Source: an uncultured Eubacteriales bacterium (GTDB lineage: Bacteria; Bacillota; Clostridia; Oscillospirales; Acutalibacteraceae). Taken from it: a stretch of DNA of 64,000 bases. A program made the translations under genes and the position numbers. The notes under the pieces were generated by a model. It was not told the origin of the DNA, did no database searches, and worked only from the letters and a program-made list of their open reading frames with translations. Position 1 is the first letter of the stretch; each line of letters opens with the position of its first letter. Shown here piece after piece: positions 1 to 8,265 of the stretch. The stretch lies in assembly GCA_910577755.1 (NCBI GenBank), contig CAJTNL010000002.1, positions 74,048-138,047 of the forward strand, read 5' to 3'.

Positions 1-2609
1 GATACGGAATCATTTAGTCCGAATGCAGTGATAATTAAGGCGGTACATCCGGCTACACCAAGCAAAGTCATTAAAAACCGTATTTTATAGCGGAATAAAT
101 TGCGAGCAGTAACTTTCGATGTAAAACTGCAATACTTCCAAATTAAATTGATACGTTCTAATAAAATACGTTTTCCGGGTTTTGGCGCTTTAGGACGCAT
201 TAAAATGGATGGCGATACCCGAAGAGAGTTATAGCAGGCGATAATTGTTACTGCTGATGTGCATATTATTGCAACAAGAATTGATAAGAGTGGATATAAC
301 CACGGTACAGAGTAAATCAGGGATGGTAGTGACGGATACATTGCTCCATAGGCCATAAAAATCAAACTGGGGAATAGGAAAATTCCAATTGACAATCCCA
401 GTATACAACCGATTGCACCGGCAAAAAGGGAGTATAAAAAATATTTGCCCGCAATTGCAGAGGAAGAATAGCCAAGCGCCTTTAGGGTACCAATTTGAAT
501 ACGCTGATCTTCCACCATACGTGTCATAGTAGTTAGAGTAACTAGAATCACTACCAATATAAAGAAAAAGGGAAATACAGTTGCAACCGCGTCTACACGT
601 TGCGTATCAGATTCAAAACTGCTATATCCGGGATTATCATCGCGCTGAAATACATACCATTTGATTTCGCTAAATTGGTCAAGTTGTTTTTGTGCGTCGT
701 CAATTTGTTGTCGGGCATCTTCCAGAGTATGTGTGGCTTCTGCTACAGCCTGATCATAATCTATCTCACCTGCTGCTAAATCTGCCTTTGCCTGTTCTAG
801 TTGGTTACGGCTGTTCTGTAAAGCGGCAATACCGTTGGCATATTGAGTTTGATACTGTGCTTGTTGATTTTGTAGGGTGGATAGACCGGTTTCGTATTCC
901 GCTTGACCGGTCCGCAAAGTGTTTTCTGCGTCCAAAGCCGCTTGTTGAGCGATTGCTAGTTGTAAGAATCCTGCTGTAAGCTCTTGTTGGCTACGGTCAA
1001 ATTCGGCTTGCTGCCGATCCAATTGTGTTTTGGTTTGTGCAAGTTGTTCTTCTCCTTGCCTCAATTGTATTGCAGCATCTTGTAAGGCGGTTTCAGCTTT
1101 GCTAAAATATGTTGGAAAAAATGCGGTAATGAATAGTAGTTCACTGTTAGAGAAGAGGGGAGGAATAGGCTGCCCTTGTACCACTGTGTTTTCCACTTTC
1201 TGAATACGTTGGTCAAACTCATTTTTAATAGACTGCAATTCCACAATATCAGTGGTATCGCTTTGATTATTTTGAATAAATAGAACCATCGCTGTCAGCA
1301 TGGCAGAGACGGTACGAGCAAATTCCAATTGTTGGTCGGGGGCGTTTAAAGTACCGTTTGCAATCATGGTCTCGTAAATTTGTTCGGTTTGTTCCAGTTG
1401 AGCTGTGGCGTTTTGTAATAATTGTTGACTATGCTTCCATTGAGCCAAGCCGGTATCATATTGCTGCCAAGCCTCTTGTAACTGTTTTTCTCCTTGAACT
1501 AACTGTGATTGTCCTTGCCGTATTTGCTGTTCAGATTGTGCCAGTTGTTGTTTTGATTGTTCTAATGCACGTTTTCCTTGTTCCAATTGTTCTTGCGCAT
1601 TTTTTAATCTCTGTTCTGCTAAAGTGAAGTTTTCGTTGGCAATTTGAGTTCCTTCATGCAGTTGTTGCTCACCATTTGACAATTTTGCTTCTCCGCGCTG
1701 AATTTCTACCAGACCATCCTCTAGCTGTTGCTTCGCCTGTTTTAGCTGTATATCAGCTTCCTGTTGACCGTTTTGATAGTCTTGCTTTGCCTGTTCCAGC
1801 TGGATTCTTGCATCCTGTAATATAGTTTGCTCAAAGTGAATCACGCGTTCATTTCCAAGTTTTTCAAGTTCTGTTGTTATTTCTTGAATACTATTTTTGT
1901 ATTCGCTGCTATAAGTAGAAATACCCTGTTTGCTCATATTGGTTTGCACATATACTTCAGTATATCGTTGACTTTTAAAGTTTTCTTGTGGTATCATAAA
2001 AAAGCAGTCAATAAAACCATCACCTATTGTACTTTTGCCACGGTCATAGGTAATGAACATAGGTGATTCTACGATACCTACAACTGTATAGATATCCGAT
2101 GCTAGGATTTCGGACAAATTTTGTTCACCCACAGTTGGTTCCAACTGAATGGTGCTGCCGATTTCAATAATTCCATTCATCGTTTGTGTATGGTCTACGA
2201 CACATTCATTGGAGGATTCGGGCAGTCTGCCTTCAATGAGAACCGGTTGATTGAGATTTTGATAAGGTGATTCCTTTGGGGAAATACTCATCATTTTTAC
2301 GGTTGTGCTTTTATTTTCCTGCCGTAAAATGACATCGGCAGAGTAAGCCGGCATAATACCAGCAATTTGATCTGTATTAGCGATGGATTCTAAATCGTCT
2401 GTGTCAAAGCCAACGGTAGATTGTAATTTAAAATCCATAAGCTGTTGAGAGTGGAAATAGTAATCGGCCGTTGCCAACATACTGGGGCTGGCGCATTTAA
2501 TTCCAACAAAAAATCCAACGCCCAAAGCGATAATGAGCAAAATAGAAATAAAACGGTTAAAAGAACGTTTGATTTCACGTAAAGTATCTTTCCAGAGAGC
2601 TCCGCTCAT
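1..2609 (-). CDS. ABC transporter permease, FtsX/MacB-like, with long coiled coil (partial)
   Basis: The start ATG at 2609 follows a GGGAGG site; the frame stays open to the left edge, so only about 869 codons are visible and the C-terminus is missing. One membrane segment lies near residues 18-38 (ISILLIIALGVGFFVGI), followed by an extracytoplasmic MacB_PCD-like part. Residues about 256-646 are a very Gln/Glu/Leu/Ala-rich coiled coil with repeats such as QLEQAKQ and QLAQSEQQ. FtsX-type membrane segments begin near residue 675 (VFPFFFILVVILVTL), and the conserved TLKALGYSS patch follows. Large FtsX permeases with such coils are common in Clostridia and work with a separate ATPase, here the gene just upstream (2649-3353, 39 nt gap). 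Substrate unknown; peptide, lipid or drug export are all possible. Confidence 0.9.
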   Translation of the reverse strand, partial: MSGALWKDTLREIKRSFNRFISILLIIALGVGFFVGIKCASPSMLATADYYFHSQQLMDFKLQSTVGFDTDDLESIANTDQIAGIMPAYSADVILRQENKSTTVKMMSISPKESPYQNLNQPVLIEGRLPESSNECVVDHTQTMNGIIEIGSTIQLEPTVGEQNLSEILASDIYTVVGIVESPMFITYDRGKSTIGDGFIDCFFMIPQENFKSQRYTEVYVQTNMSKQGISTYSSEYKNSIQEITTELEKLGNERVIHFEQTILQDARIQLEQAKQDYQNGQQEADIQLKQAKQQLEDGLVEIQRGEAKLSNGEQQLHEGTQIANENFTLAEQRLKNAQEQLEQGKRALEQSKQQLAQSEQQIRQGQSQLVQGEKQLQEAWQQYDTGLAQWKHSQQLLQNATAQLEQTEQIYETMIANGTLNAPDQQLEFARTVSAMLTAMVLFIQNNQSDTTDIVELQSIKNEFDQRIQKVENTVVQGQPIPPLFSNSELLFITAFFPTYFSKAETALQDAAIQLRQGEEQLAQTKTQLDRQQAEFDRSQQELTAGFLQLAIAQQAALDAENTLRTGQAEYETGLSTLQNQQAQYQTQYANGIAALQNSRNQLEQAKADLAAGEIDYDQAVAEATHTLEDARQQIDDAQKQLDQFSEIKWYVFQRDDNPGYSSFESDTQRVDAVATVFPFFFILVVILVTLTTMTRMVEDQRIQIGTLKALGYSSSAIAGKYFLYSLFAGAIGCILGLSIGIFLFPSLIFMAYGAMYPSLPSLIYSVPWLYPLLSILVAIICTSAVTIIACYNSLRVSPSILMRPKAPKPGKRILLERINLIWKYCSFTSKVTARNLFRYKIRFLMTLLGVAGCTALIITAFGLNDSV

Positions 2610-2648
2610 TTTTGTATTTCCTCCCTTTTGGAGATATAAAAAGTTTTA

Positions 2649-3353
2649 TTACCATTCAATTTGTTCAATAGGAACAGGATTGTCGTTATAGATGTTACTG
2701 ATCACTTTACTATTTTTCATGGTGATAATACGATTTGCCATAGGTGTAATGGCATGATTATGGGTAATTAAAATAACAGTCATGCCATCATGATAACAGG
2801 TATCCTGCAACAATTTTAAAATTGTTTTGCCAGTATTGTCATCTAAAGCGCCAGTAGGTTCGTCGCATAATAATAATTTTGGATTTTTTGCGAGAGCACG
2901 GGCAATAGAAACTCGCTGCTGTTCGCCGCCAGATAATTGTGATGGAAAGTTGTACATACGTTCCTGTAAACCGACGTTGCGTAGAACCAGTTCAACATTT
3001 AATGGATCTTTACAAATTTGGCAAGCCAGTTCCACGTTTTCTTTAGCTGTTAAATTAGGAACTAAATTATAGAATTGGAATACAAATCCAATATCGTAAC
3101 GGCGGTAAGCGGTTAGTTCATGTTCTTTCATTTTGCTGATTTCTTTACCGTCTACATAAATGGTGCCTTCGTCACAGCGGTCCATGCCGCCTAAAATGTT
3201 TAAAACAGTAGATTTACCAGCTCCGCTTGACCCAACAATTACAGCGAATTCACCTTTATTGACTCCGAATGAAACATCGTCGCTTGCGGTAATAGTTACT
3301 TCACCCATTTTATAGCGCTTATATACATGATTAAATTCAACAAAAGCAGACAT
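2649..3353 (-). CDS. ABC transporter ATP-binding protein (LolD/MacB type)
   Basis: The 234-residue protein is a complete stand-alone nucleotide-binding subunit. It has Walker A GSSGAGKST (41-49), a Q-loop at Q93 (VFQFYNLVP), the signature LSGGEQQ (140-146), Walker B LLLCDEP (160-166) and the switch His in THNH (H198). The LolD/MacB subfamily drives FtsX-type permeases by mechanotransmission, which fits the permease encoded 39 nt downstream in the same direction. A promoter (ATGACA, 17 nt, TATAAT) lies directly upstream at 3389-3417, so the two genes form an operon starting here. Substrate cannot be told from sequence. Confidence 0.93.
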   Translation of the reverse strand: MSAFVEFNHVYKRYKMGEVTITASDDVSFGVNKGEFAVIVGSSGAGKSTVLNILGGMDRCDEGTIYVDGKEISKMKEHELTAYRRYDIGFVFQFYNLVPNLTAKENVELACQICKDPLNVELVLRNVGLQERMYNFPSQLSGGEQQRVSIARALAKNPKLLLCDEPTGALDDNTGKTILKLLQDTCYHDGMTVILITHNHAITPMANRIITMKNSKVISNIYNDNPVPIEQIEW

Positions 3354-3388
3354 TTTGTCACCGCCATACTATAATATCTTATATTTTT

Positions 3389-3417
3389 ATTATACCACAT
3401 ATATTTTTGTTTGTCAT
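3389..3417 (-). promoter_or_regulatory. Sigma-A-type promoter of the ABC exporter operon
   Basis: On the minus strand ATGACA (3412-3417) and TATAAT (3389-3394) are separated by 17 nt, about 35 nt upstream of the ATPase start codon. Confidence 0.7.
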
Positions 3418-3461
3418 GGACTAAGTGCAGGAAATTATAAAAGGGATTTGATAAAAATATA

Positions 3462-3490
3462 TTGACATATATTGCGAAACAGGATATAAT
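3462..3490 (+). promoter_or_regulatory. Promoter of the tRNA-Asp/tRNA-Thr operon
   Basis: A consensus TTGACA (3462-3467), 17-nt spacer and TATAAT (3485-3490) end 20 nt before the tRNA-Asp gene. Confidence 0.88.
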
Positions 3491-3510
3491 AATAAACGCT
3501 TTAAATATAT

Positions 3511-3587
3511 GGCCTAGTAGTTCAGTTGGTTAGAACGCCAGCCTGTCACGCTGGAGGTCGACGGTTCGAGCCCGTTCTAGGTCGCCA
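3511..3587 (+). tRNA. tRNA-Asp (GTC)
   Basis: The cloverleaf is complete: acceptor stem GGCCTAG/CTAGGTC, anticodon GTC at 3545-3547 in a 7-nt loop, the T-loop GGTTCGAGCCC, and an encoded 3' CCA. It is co-transcribed with the tRNA-Thr 4 nt downstream. Confidence 0.97.
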
Positions 3588-3591
3588 TTAT

Positions 3592-3667
3592 GCTGCTATG
3601 GCTCAGTAGGCAGAGCACGTCCTTGGTAAGGACGAGGTCACCGGTTCGAATCCGGTTAGCAGCTCCA
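3592..3667 (+). tRNA. tRNA-Thr (GGT)
   Basis: Acceptor stem GCTGCTA/TAGCAGC, anticodon stem CGTCC/GGACG with loop TTGGTAA and anticodon GGT at 3625-3627, T-loop GGTTCGAATCC, and encoded CCA. It is followed at once by the structured region starting at 3676, and no canonical terminator is seen between them. Confidence 0.96.
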
Positions 3668-3675
3668 ATGATCAT

Positions 3676-4093
3676 GTGATAGGCTATGACACGATAGTCT
3701 ATCACAGAATGATACTCTTTTGATATACAACTCGGTTGTATCACTGCCCTGGATGGAGCATCCTTTCTTACTGAGAGTAAGATAAAGTCTGGCGGTACTT
3801 GTCAGCGCAGTACGAGATATTCAATTCCGTACCTGTAGGCTTTGAGAGTTACCGTTACTATGATACAGCTGCTATGTATAAGCCTTTATTGTAAGTCTGC
3901 ACAAGTATTCAGATTACGACTGGATATTTGCCTTGGCTTATAATTTGTCAAGGTTCAGTGTAGTAAAACAAAAGCCTGTACTTCTTAACCATAAAGAAAG
4001 TACAGACATTATAGGCACTTATAAGTCATAGAAGTATTGTGGTACTTTCTATGACTCAAGCCTTGTTTTGAATTTCCCGTTCAAAGCAGGGCT
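3676..4093 (+). ncRNA. Candidate structured non-coding RNA downstream of tRNA-Thr
   Basis: There is no plausible ORF here, but the stretch is packed with stems. They include a 12-bp hairpin at 3676-3705, ATACAAC/GTTGTAT near 3724-3742, GGATG/CATCC near 3751-3763, CTTAC/GTAAG near 3767-3781, an AGGCTT/AAGCCT enclosure near 3837-3885, CCTTGG/CAAGG near 3931-3952, and three long hairpins in a row at 3976-4005, 4024-4056 and 4059-4093. Several stems contain G-U pairs that would be A-C mismatches on the other strand (for example 3683/3698 and two in the 4059-4093 hairpin), which favours transcription on the plus strand, possibly by readthrough from the tRNA operon. I do not recognise the family. 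RNase P, tmRNA, SRP and 6S signatures are absent; raiA, ROOL or GOLLD-type RNAs are untested options. Confidence 0.55.
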
Positions 4094-4880
4094 ACTAGTG
4101 TTTATTTTTGTTTTACTAATTTTTAGTATACACTAATTTTTCCATAATGCAAAAAATTCTATTGAGATTTTAATGAGTTTTTCTTTGTTTCTATATTTAG
4201 TTGACTATATACAATAAAAATATTTATGGGACGTACGTCCCCCAGTGATAACAAAGTAAAATGTTACAAACATGTTTTAATAGAGCTTGGTCTTATTTGA
4301 CTTTCGTTTATACAAATTATGTCAAATTCTGTATAGTAGCCATGCTATCGACTCTTTCTAGCGGAAAGGGGAGTGTACATGTATAATATTATATATCGTC
4401 TTTTCTAAATTCTATTATGAAAAGTATTATCAGCTTTATAATTTGCCAATGGTTGGATAGAATGGATTAAAAGATAGTCGGACTAAAAAGAAAAGCACAG
4501 GAGTGACAGCTCCTGTGCTTTTATAAGTACACTATATATTGTCTGTTATTATAGCGTTTAAATACACATTTGTCAATTTAATTTCGAATGTATAGATTGA
4601 TATATGAATGTAATTTATATGTGACGTACGTTTTAAAATAAAGTACAGTACTGCCATTTGGTGGTATTGTGTTTTGTTTTGTATGGGTCGGAAGAATGAA
4701 TAACATAAGGGCGTTTATTATGGAGATTGTCAACGAAGGAATAATTTACGTATAAGCCACAAGGCGGCAGAGGGTAAAAGATCTGTCGTTTTACGTTTGT
4801 TAAAATCATCTAGATGCTTGACTTTAAAACTTAATATACGTATAACAGTAATGTTACTAATAGTAATATAGAGGTAAACG
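4094..4880. other. AT-rich intergenic stretch with a palindrome
   Basis: About 790 bp without a convincing gene; the only ORF-like stretch (minus strand near 4730-4918) lacks a ribosome binding site and overlaps the PadR start. It holds a perfect 14-bp palindrome at 4228-4241 (GGGACGTACGTCCC), a related GACGTACGT at 4623-4631, and the terminator-like hairpin at 4491-4522 listed separately. It probably marks the left flank of the acquired PadR-hydrolase-KTR island. Confidence 0.5.
4491..4522. terminator. Bidirectional terminator-like hairpin
   Basis: AAAAGCACAGGAG and its exact complement enclose a 6-nt loop (TGACAG); A and T tracts flank both sides, so it could stop transcription in either direction. 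No gene ends immediately beside it. Confidence 0.7.
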
Positions 4881-5407
4881 ATGGACAATATTATTCTTGG
4901 ACTTTTACTTATGTGCAATAGAACAATATATCAACTAAGGCAAAGAATCGACAAAGGAATAAATTTGATGTATAGCAGTAGCATGGGAAGCATACAGGCA
5001 GCTATAAAAAATTACTGAATTGTGGATTTATCGGCTATGAGGAAATTGTTGATAATGGAAAGTATAAAAAAGTTTATTCTATAACCGAAAGTGGAAGGCA
5101 GCATTTTTTCGGCTGGATAAACGCACCCATAGAAGAGCAAAGCCCCAAAAGCCCAGAGTTAGCAAAGGTCTATTTGGATAAAAAGAATCGTGAAACAAAT
5201 ATACGACAGCATTTAATGTTTTTGAGTGAACTATATAATGTGTTGACAGCAATATGTGAAGAAGCAGAAAATATCAAGATTTCAGAGGAGAATGAAGATA
5301 TACTTAACTATCAATTTGTTTCCGCTCTTTATGGAAAGGAGTTAATTAAATTCAATATCGACTGGTTTGAAAGTCTGTTAAGAAAGATGAGGGACGGTGA
5401 AATATGA
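4881..5407 (+). pseudogene. PadR-family transcriptional regulator, frameshifted
   Basis: ATG at 4881 is preceded by GAGGT. The first frame reads MDNIILGLLLMCNRTIYQLR, the classic start of a PadR winged-helix domain, but stops at a TGA at 5016. The continuation, KLLNCGFIGYEEIVDNGKYK and on through the C-terminal helices to 5407, is in another frame. Adding one A to the six-A run at 5006-5011 restores a single protein of about 175 residues. The gene ends with a 4-nt ATGA overlap with the hydrolase gene, so the two form an operon. PadR proteins are local repressors, often of membrane or detoxification genes; this one would be expected to control itself and the hydrolase. The frameshift could be real decay or a homopolymer sequencing error. 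Confidence 0.82.
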
Positions 5408-6201
5408 AACAATACCATTTAGATAAATCACCTATTGTTTATTATACCAACAGAAAGAAAAAAGCTGAGTGGATACTTTTTATACACGCAGCTTTTGTAA
5501 ATCATAATATGTTTCAAACACAAATTGACTATTTTCAAGATAAATACAATATTCTTACTCTTGATATTATTGGTCACGGTAAATCAACGAAAGCAAGAAA
5601 AGGTGATAGTATAGTTAAAATGTCGGTGTGGATAAGTGAAATTCTAAAAACAGAAAAAATTGAAAAGATACATATTGTCGGGATTTCATTGGGGGCTATA
5701 TTAGCGCAAGACTTTGCTAACCGGTATCCTGAAGCCGTACAATCACTTGCTTGTTTCGGCGGTTATGATATAAATAATTTTAATGTTAAAATGCAGAGAC
5801 AAAATGGTGCATCACAGATGCTTATGATGCTCAAAGCTATATTTTCAGTCAAATGGTTTGCAAAGTCGAATAAAAAAATATCTGCTTATACTTTGCAGGC
5901 TCAAAAGGATTTTTACGAGATGAATATTCAATTTCCTAAAAAGTCGTTTATGTATTTAGCTTCTATGAATAGCATGATAAATGTTTGGCAAGCAAAGCCG
6001 AGGAAATATCCTTTACTGATTGGTTGCGGAAAGTACGATATTCCTATGGAAATATTAGCCGTAGAAATGTGGAAGAAAAATGAGCCAGAATGTAGTGTGA
6101 TTATTTTTGAGGGAGCAGGGCATTGCGTGAATATGGATACACCGGATAAATTTAATGCAGCTATGGAGGAATTTTGGTTCAGTGGAAACTGCAAATGCTA
6201 A
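5404..6201 (+). CDS. Alpha/beta-fold hydrolase
   Basis: This 265-residue protein has the standard catalytic set of the family: nucleophile Ser95 in GISLGA, acid Asp212 in GKYDIP, and His240 in GAGHCVN; the oxyanion region is HAAF near residue 28-31. Typical members cleave esters, lactones or similar bonds; the substrate here is unknown. The start overlaps the PadR stop by 4 nt and the end overlaps the start of the small KTR reading frame, so all three were once one operon. The neighbourhood (PadR, KTR) resembles cargo of conjugative elements of Firmicutes. Confidence 0.88.
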   Translation: MKQYHLDKSPIVYYTNRKKKAEWILFIHAAFVNHNMFQTQIDYFQDKYNILTLDIIGHGKSTKARKGDSIVKMSVWISEILKTEKIEKIHIVGISLGAILAQDFANRYPEAVQSLACFGGYDINNFNVKMQRQNGASQMLMMLKAIFSVKWFAKSNKKISAYTLQAQKDFYEMNIQFPKKSFMYLASMNSMINVWQAKPRKYPLLIGCGKYDIPMEILAVEMWKKNEPECSVIIFEGAGHCVNMDTPDKFNAAMEEFWFSGNCKC

Positions 6202-6367
6202 AAGCGGATTGGATACGTTGCCCTGTCTGCGGCAGTAAAACTCATGATAAAATTAAGGAGGATACCGTTTTGAAAACTATCTACTATACTGTCTGAAATG
6301 TAAGCAGAAAATATTGATTGAGGTCAAAAATTTACAAGTAACCGTTATCAAAGAGCCAGACACATAA
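6195..6367 (+). pseudogene. Cysteine-rich KTR domain protein, frameshifted
   Basis: ATG at 6195 overlaps the hydrolase stop. The first frame gives MLKADWIRCPVCGSKTHDKI followed by KEDTVL, then breaks. The continuation NYLLYCLKCKQKILIEVKN and the ending KEPDT are in a different frame and stop at 6367. One extra A in the AAAA run near 6272-6275 would restore a protein of about 57 residues with two Cys-x-x-Cys pairs, probably a zinc ribbon. Short KTR proteins are familiar passengers on Tn916-like and other conjugative elements of Clostridia; their function is unknown. Confidence 0.78.
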
Positions 6368-6400
6368 GATGAAGAGCCGACGAATAAATGAGTAATCACC

Positions 6401-6459
6401 GCACATCGTTTTTTTATTAGATAGGTAGGATAAGCCTATCTAATAAAAAAACGATGTGC
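6401..6459. repeat. 25-bp perfect inverted repeat with 9-nt loop
   Basis: The left arm 6401-6425 and right arm 6435-6459 are exact complements (GCACATCG...GATAGG). The stem includes a seven-T run, so it may act as a bidirectional terminator closing the PadR-hydrolase-KTR unit. The length and perfection are also compatible with a small mobile-element end. Confidence 0.8.
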
Positions 6460-6488
6460 GGGTGGGCTGATTTGTTATGCTTGAATTA

Positions 6489-6528
6489 CCCTCCGACTTC
6501 GCTTTATGAAGTTTGGAGGGATTTCTTT
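6489..6528 (+). terminator. Hairpin followed by T-rich run
   Basis: CCCTCCGACTTC and GAAGTTTGGAGGG pair around GCTTTAT and are followed by ATTTCTTTT. It lies just after the inverted repeat at 6401-6459, and a further imperfect hairpin (GGGCAG/CTGCCC) sits at about 6570-6618. Confidence 0.6.
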
Positions 6529-6697
6529 TGCCTGCAACAGCTTTTAATACATATACCATATCGAGGATGGGCAGATAGCCTGTAAAAAAACCTCGCTGTT
6601 GCGTGGAGGCTTTCTGCCCTACAAGTAGAAGTTAAATCTCTATACAATAGAAATAAACTCTCTTTAAACTGTAAAGGTATGACAATCTTTGCTCATT

Positions 6698-7984
6698 TTA
6701 TTTTGTCAATAGATGTTCCAAAGCTGCAAGTTTGGCAGCAATACAGAAGATATCCATGGCTTGCTTGAGTTCTTCGATAGAGGGGAAAGTGGGAGCAATA
6801 CGTATATTACAATCATTTGGATCTTTTCCATATGGATAAGTAGCGCCAGCATCTGTTAGCGTTACTCCAGCCTCTTTACATAATGTTACCACACGTTTTG
6901 CGCAACCCTCCATTACATTTACACTTACAAAGTAGCCTCCTTGGGGATTGGTCCAATGTGCGAATCCAGCAGAGGTAAGCTCTTGTTTTAATGTATTTAA
7001 TACAATATCAAATTTAGGTCGGATTAGTGCTTTATGCTGTTCCATAATTTTGGTTACGCCGTTTAGGTCTTTTAAAAAGAGCAGATGGCGCAATTGATTG
7101 ATTTTATCGTAACCGATTGTTTGAAGCGCAAGCTTTTTACGAATTGTTGCAAGAGTATTTTTGCTGCCTGCCATAGCTGCAACACCGGCGCCTGGGAAAG
7201 TAATTTTAGAGGTAGAGGTAAAAATAATTGGTAAATCATCTGAGCCTTGTTTTTTGCATTCTTTCATTAAATTTAATAAGTTGTCGGGCGTGTCGCTGAT
7301 ATCGTGTACGCAGTATGCGTTATCCCAAAGAATTTTAAAGTCTTTGGCTGCTGGTTTTAATGTGGCAAAGCGACGAACGACTTCGTCAGAGTAAGTAATA
7401 CCTTGTGGATTTGAATATTTTGGAACACACCAAATAGCTTTTACGGAAGTGTCGCTGGAAACTAATTGTTCTACCATATCCATATCAGGGCCCTGTTCCG
7501 TCATTGGTATTATAATCATTTCAATACCGAAGTATTCTGTTAATCCAAAATGGCGGTCATAACCGGGGCAAGGACAAAGAAATTTTAGTTTACCTTGCGC
7601 AGCCCATGGTTTACAGTTGCTGAATCCATAATGCATTCCAGCGTCTACTGTATCAAACATCATGTTTAGGCTAGAGTTTCCGCCTACAATCACATCACAA
7701 GCATCTACGCCTAATAAATCTCCAAAAAATTGGCGCATTTCTGGAAGCCCCTCTAAAAGACCATAGTTACGGCAGTCATCTCCGTTAGCTGCGTATAATT
7801 CAGACTTTCCATGTAAAATATTCAGCATAGGCATAGAAAGCTCCAACTGTTCAGGTCCCGGTTTACCTCTTGCCATGTTCAGATTCAATTTCTGTGCTTG
7901 ATAAGCGTTATATTTTTGTTGTAATGCTGTTTGTTCTTTGAGCAGTGCTTCTTTAGGCATAGATATGTATTGTTCTGTGTTCAT
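6698..7984 (-). CDS. PLP-dependent aminotransferase, Aminotran_MocR (AspT-like) family
   Basis: This 428-residue fold-type I aminotransferase starts at an ATG with a GAGGAG site 8 nt upstream. The motif LNMARGKPGPEQL (36-47) is typical of the PF12897 branch that includes the aspartate aminotransferase of Corynebacterium. Active-site elements are SNPQG (191-195), DNAY (D221, Y224 contacting the PLP ring) and the Schiff-base lysine K260 in STSKITFPGAG. Aspartate/2-oxoglutarate transamination is the likely reaction, but specificity within this branch is uncertain. It lies alone, in the same direction as asnS upstream; the 281-nt gap suggests its own promoter. A link with asparaginyl-tRNA synthetase through aspartate metabolism is suggestive only. 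Confidence 0.88.
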   Translation of the reverse strand: MNTEQYISMPKEALLKEQTALQQKYNAYQAQKLNLNMARGKPGPEQLELSMPMLNILHGKSELYAANGDDCRNYGLLEGLPEMRQFFGDLLGVDACDVIVGGNSSLNMMFDTVDAGMHYGFSNCKPWAAQGKLKFLCPCPGYDRHFGLTEYFGIEMIIIPMTEQGPDMDMVEQLVSSDTSVKAIWCVPKYSNPQGITYSDEVVRRFATLKPAAKDFKILWDNAYCVHDISDTPDNLLNLMKECKKQGSDDLPIIFTSTSKITFPGAGVAAMAGSKNTLATIRKKLALQTIGYDKINQLRHLLFLKDLNGVTKIMEQHKALIRPKFDIVLNTLKQELTSAGFAHWTNPQGGYFVSVNVMEGCAKRVVTLCKEAGVTLTDAGATYPYGKDPNDCNIRIAPTFPSIEELKQAMDIFCIAAKLAALEHLLTK

Positions 7985-8265
7985 TTGCGTATCTCCTCAA
8001 ATTATAATTGCATAAATATCTTCAAATTCGTATTTATTTTACACTTAATTATAAAAAAATGCAAGTTAATTTTAATAATCTTGCATATTGTTTACTTATC
8101 AATTTTTTGTATATCTTTTTTTCTCTATTTAACTAATAAATAAGCGTCTTATCTGTATTCTGGTATACTATATATTATTTTTAAGTGTGCTGATACATGC
8201 ATGCTTTATTATTTATTAGGGGGCTTACTGATATGAGAACAGGGAGTATTGGTTGTGATATCAAA

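Noticed and set aside
3676..3705. Rho-independent terminator of tRNA-Thr
   Set aside because: The 12-bp hairpin is not followed by a T run and looks like the first stem of the following structured RNA.
4730..4918. 62-residue minus-strand ORF
   Set aside because: No binding site and it overlaps the PadR start region, which has better evidence.
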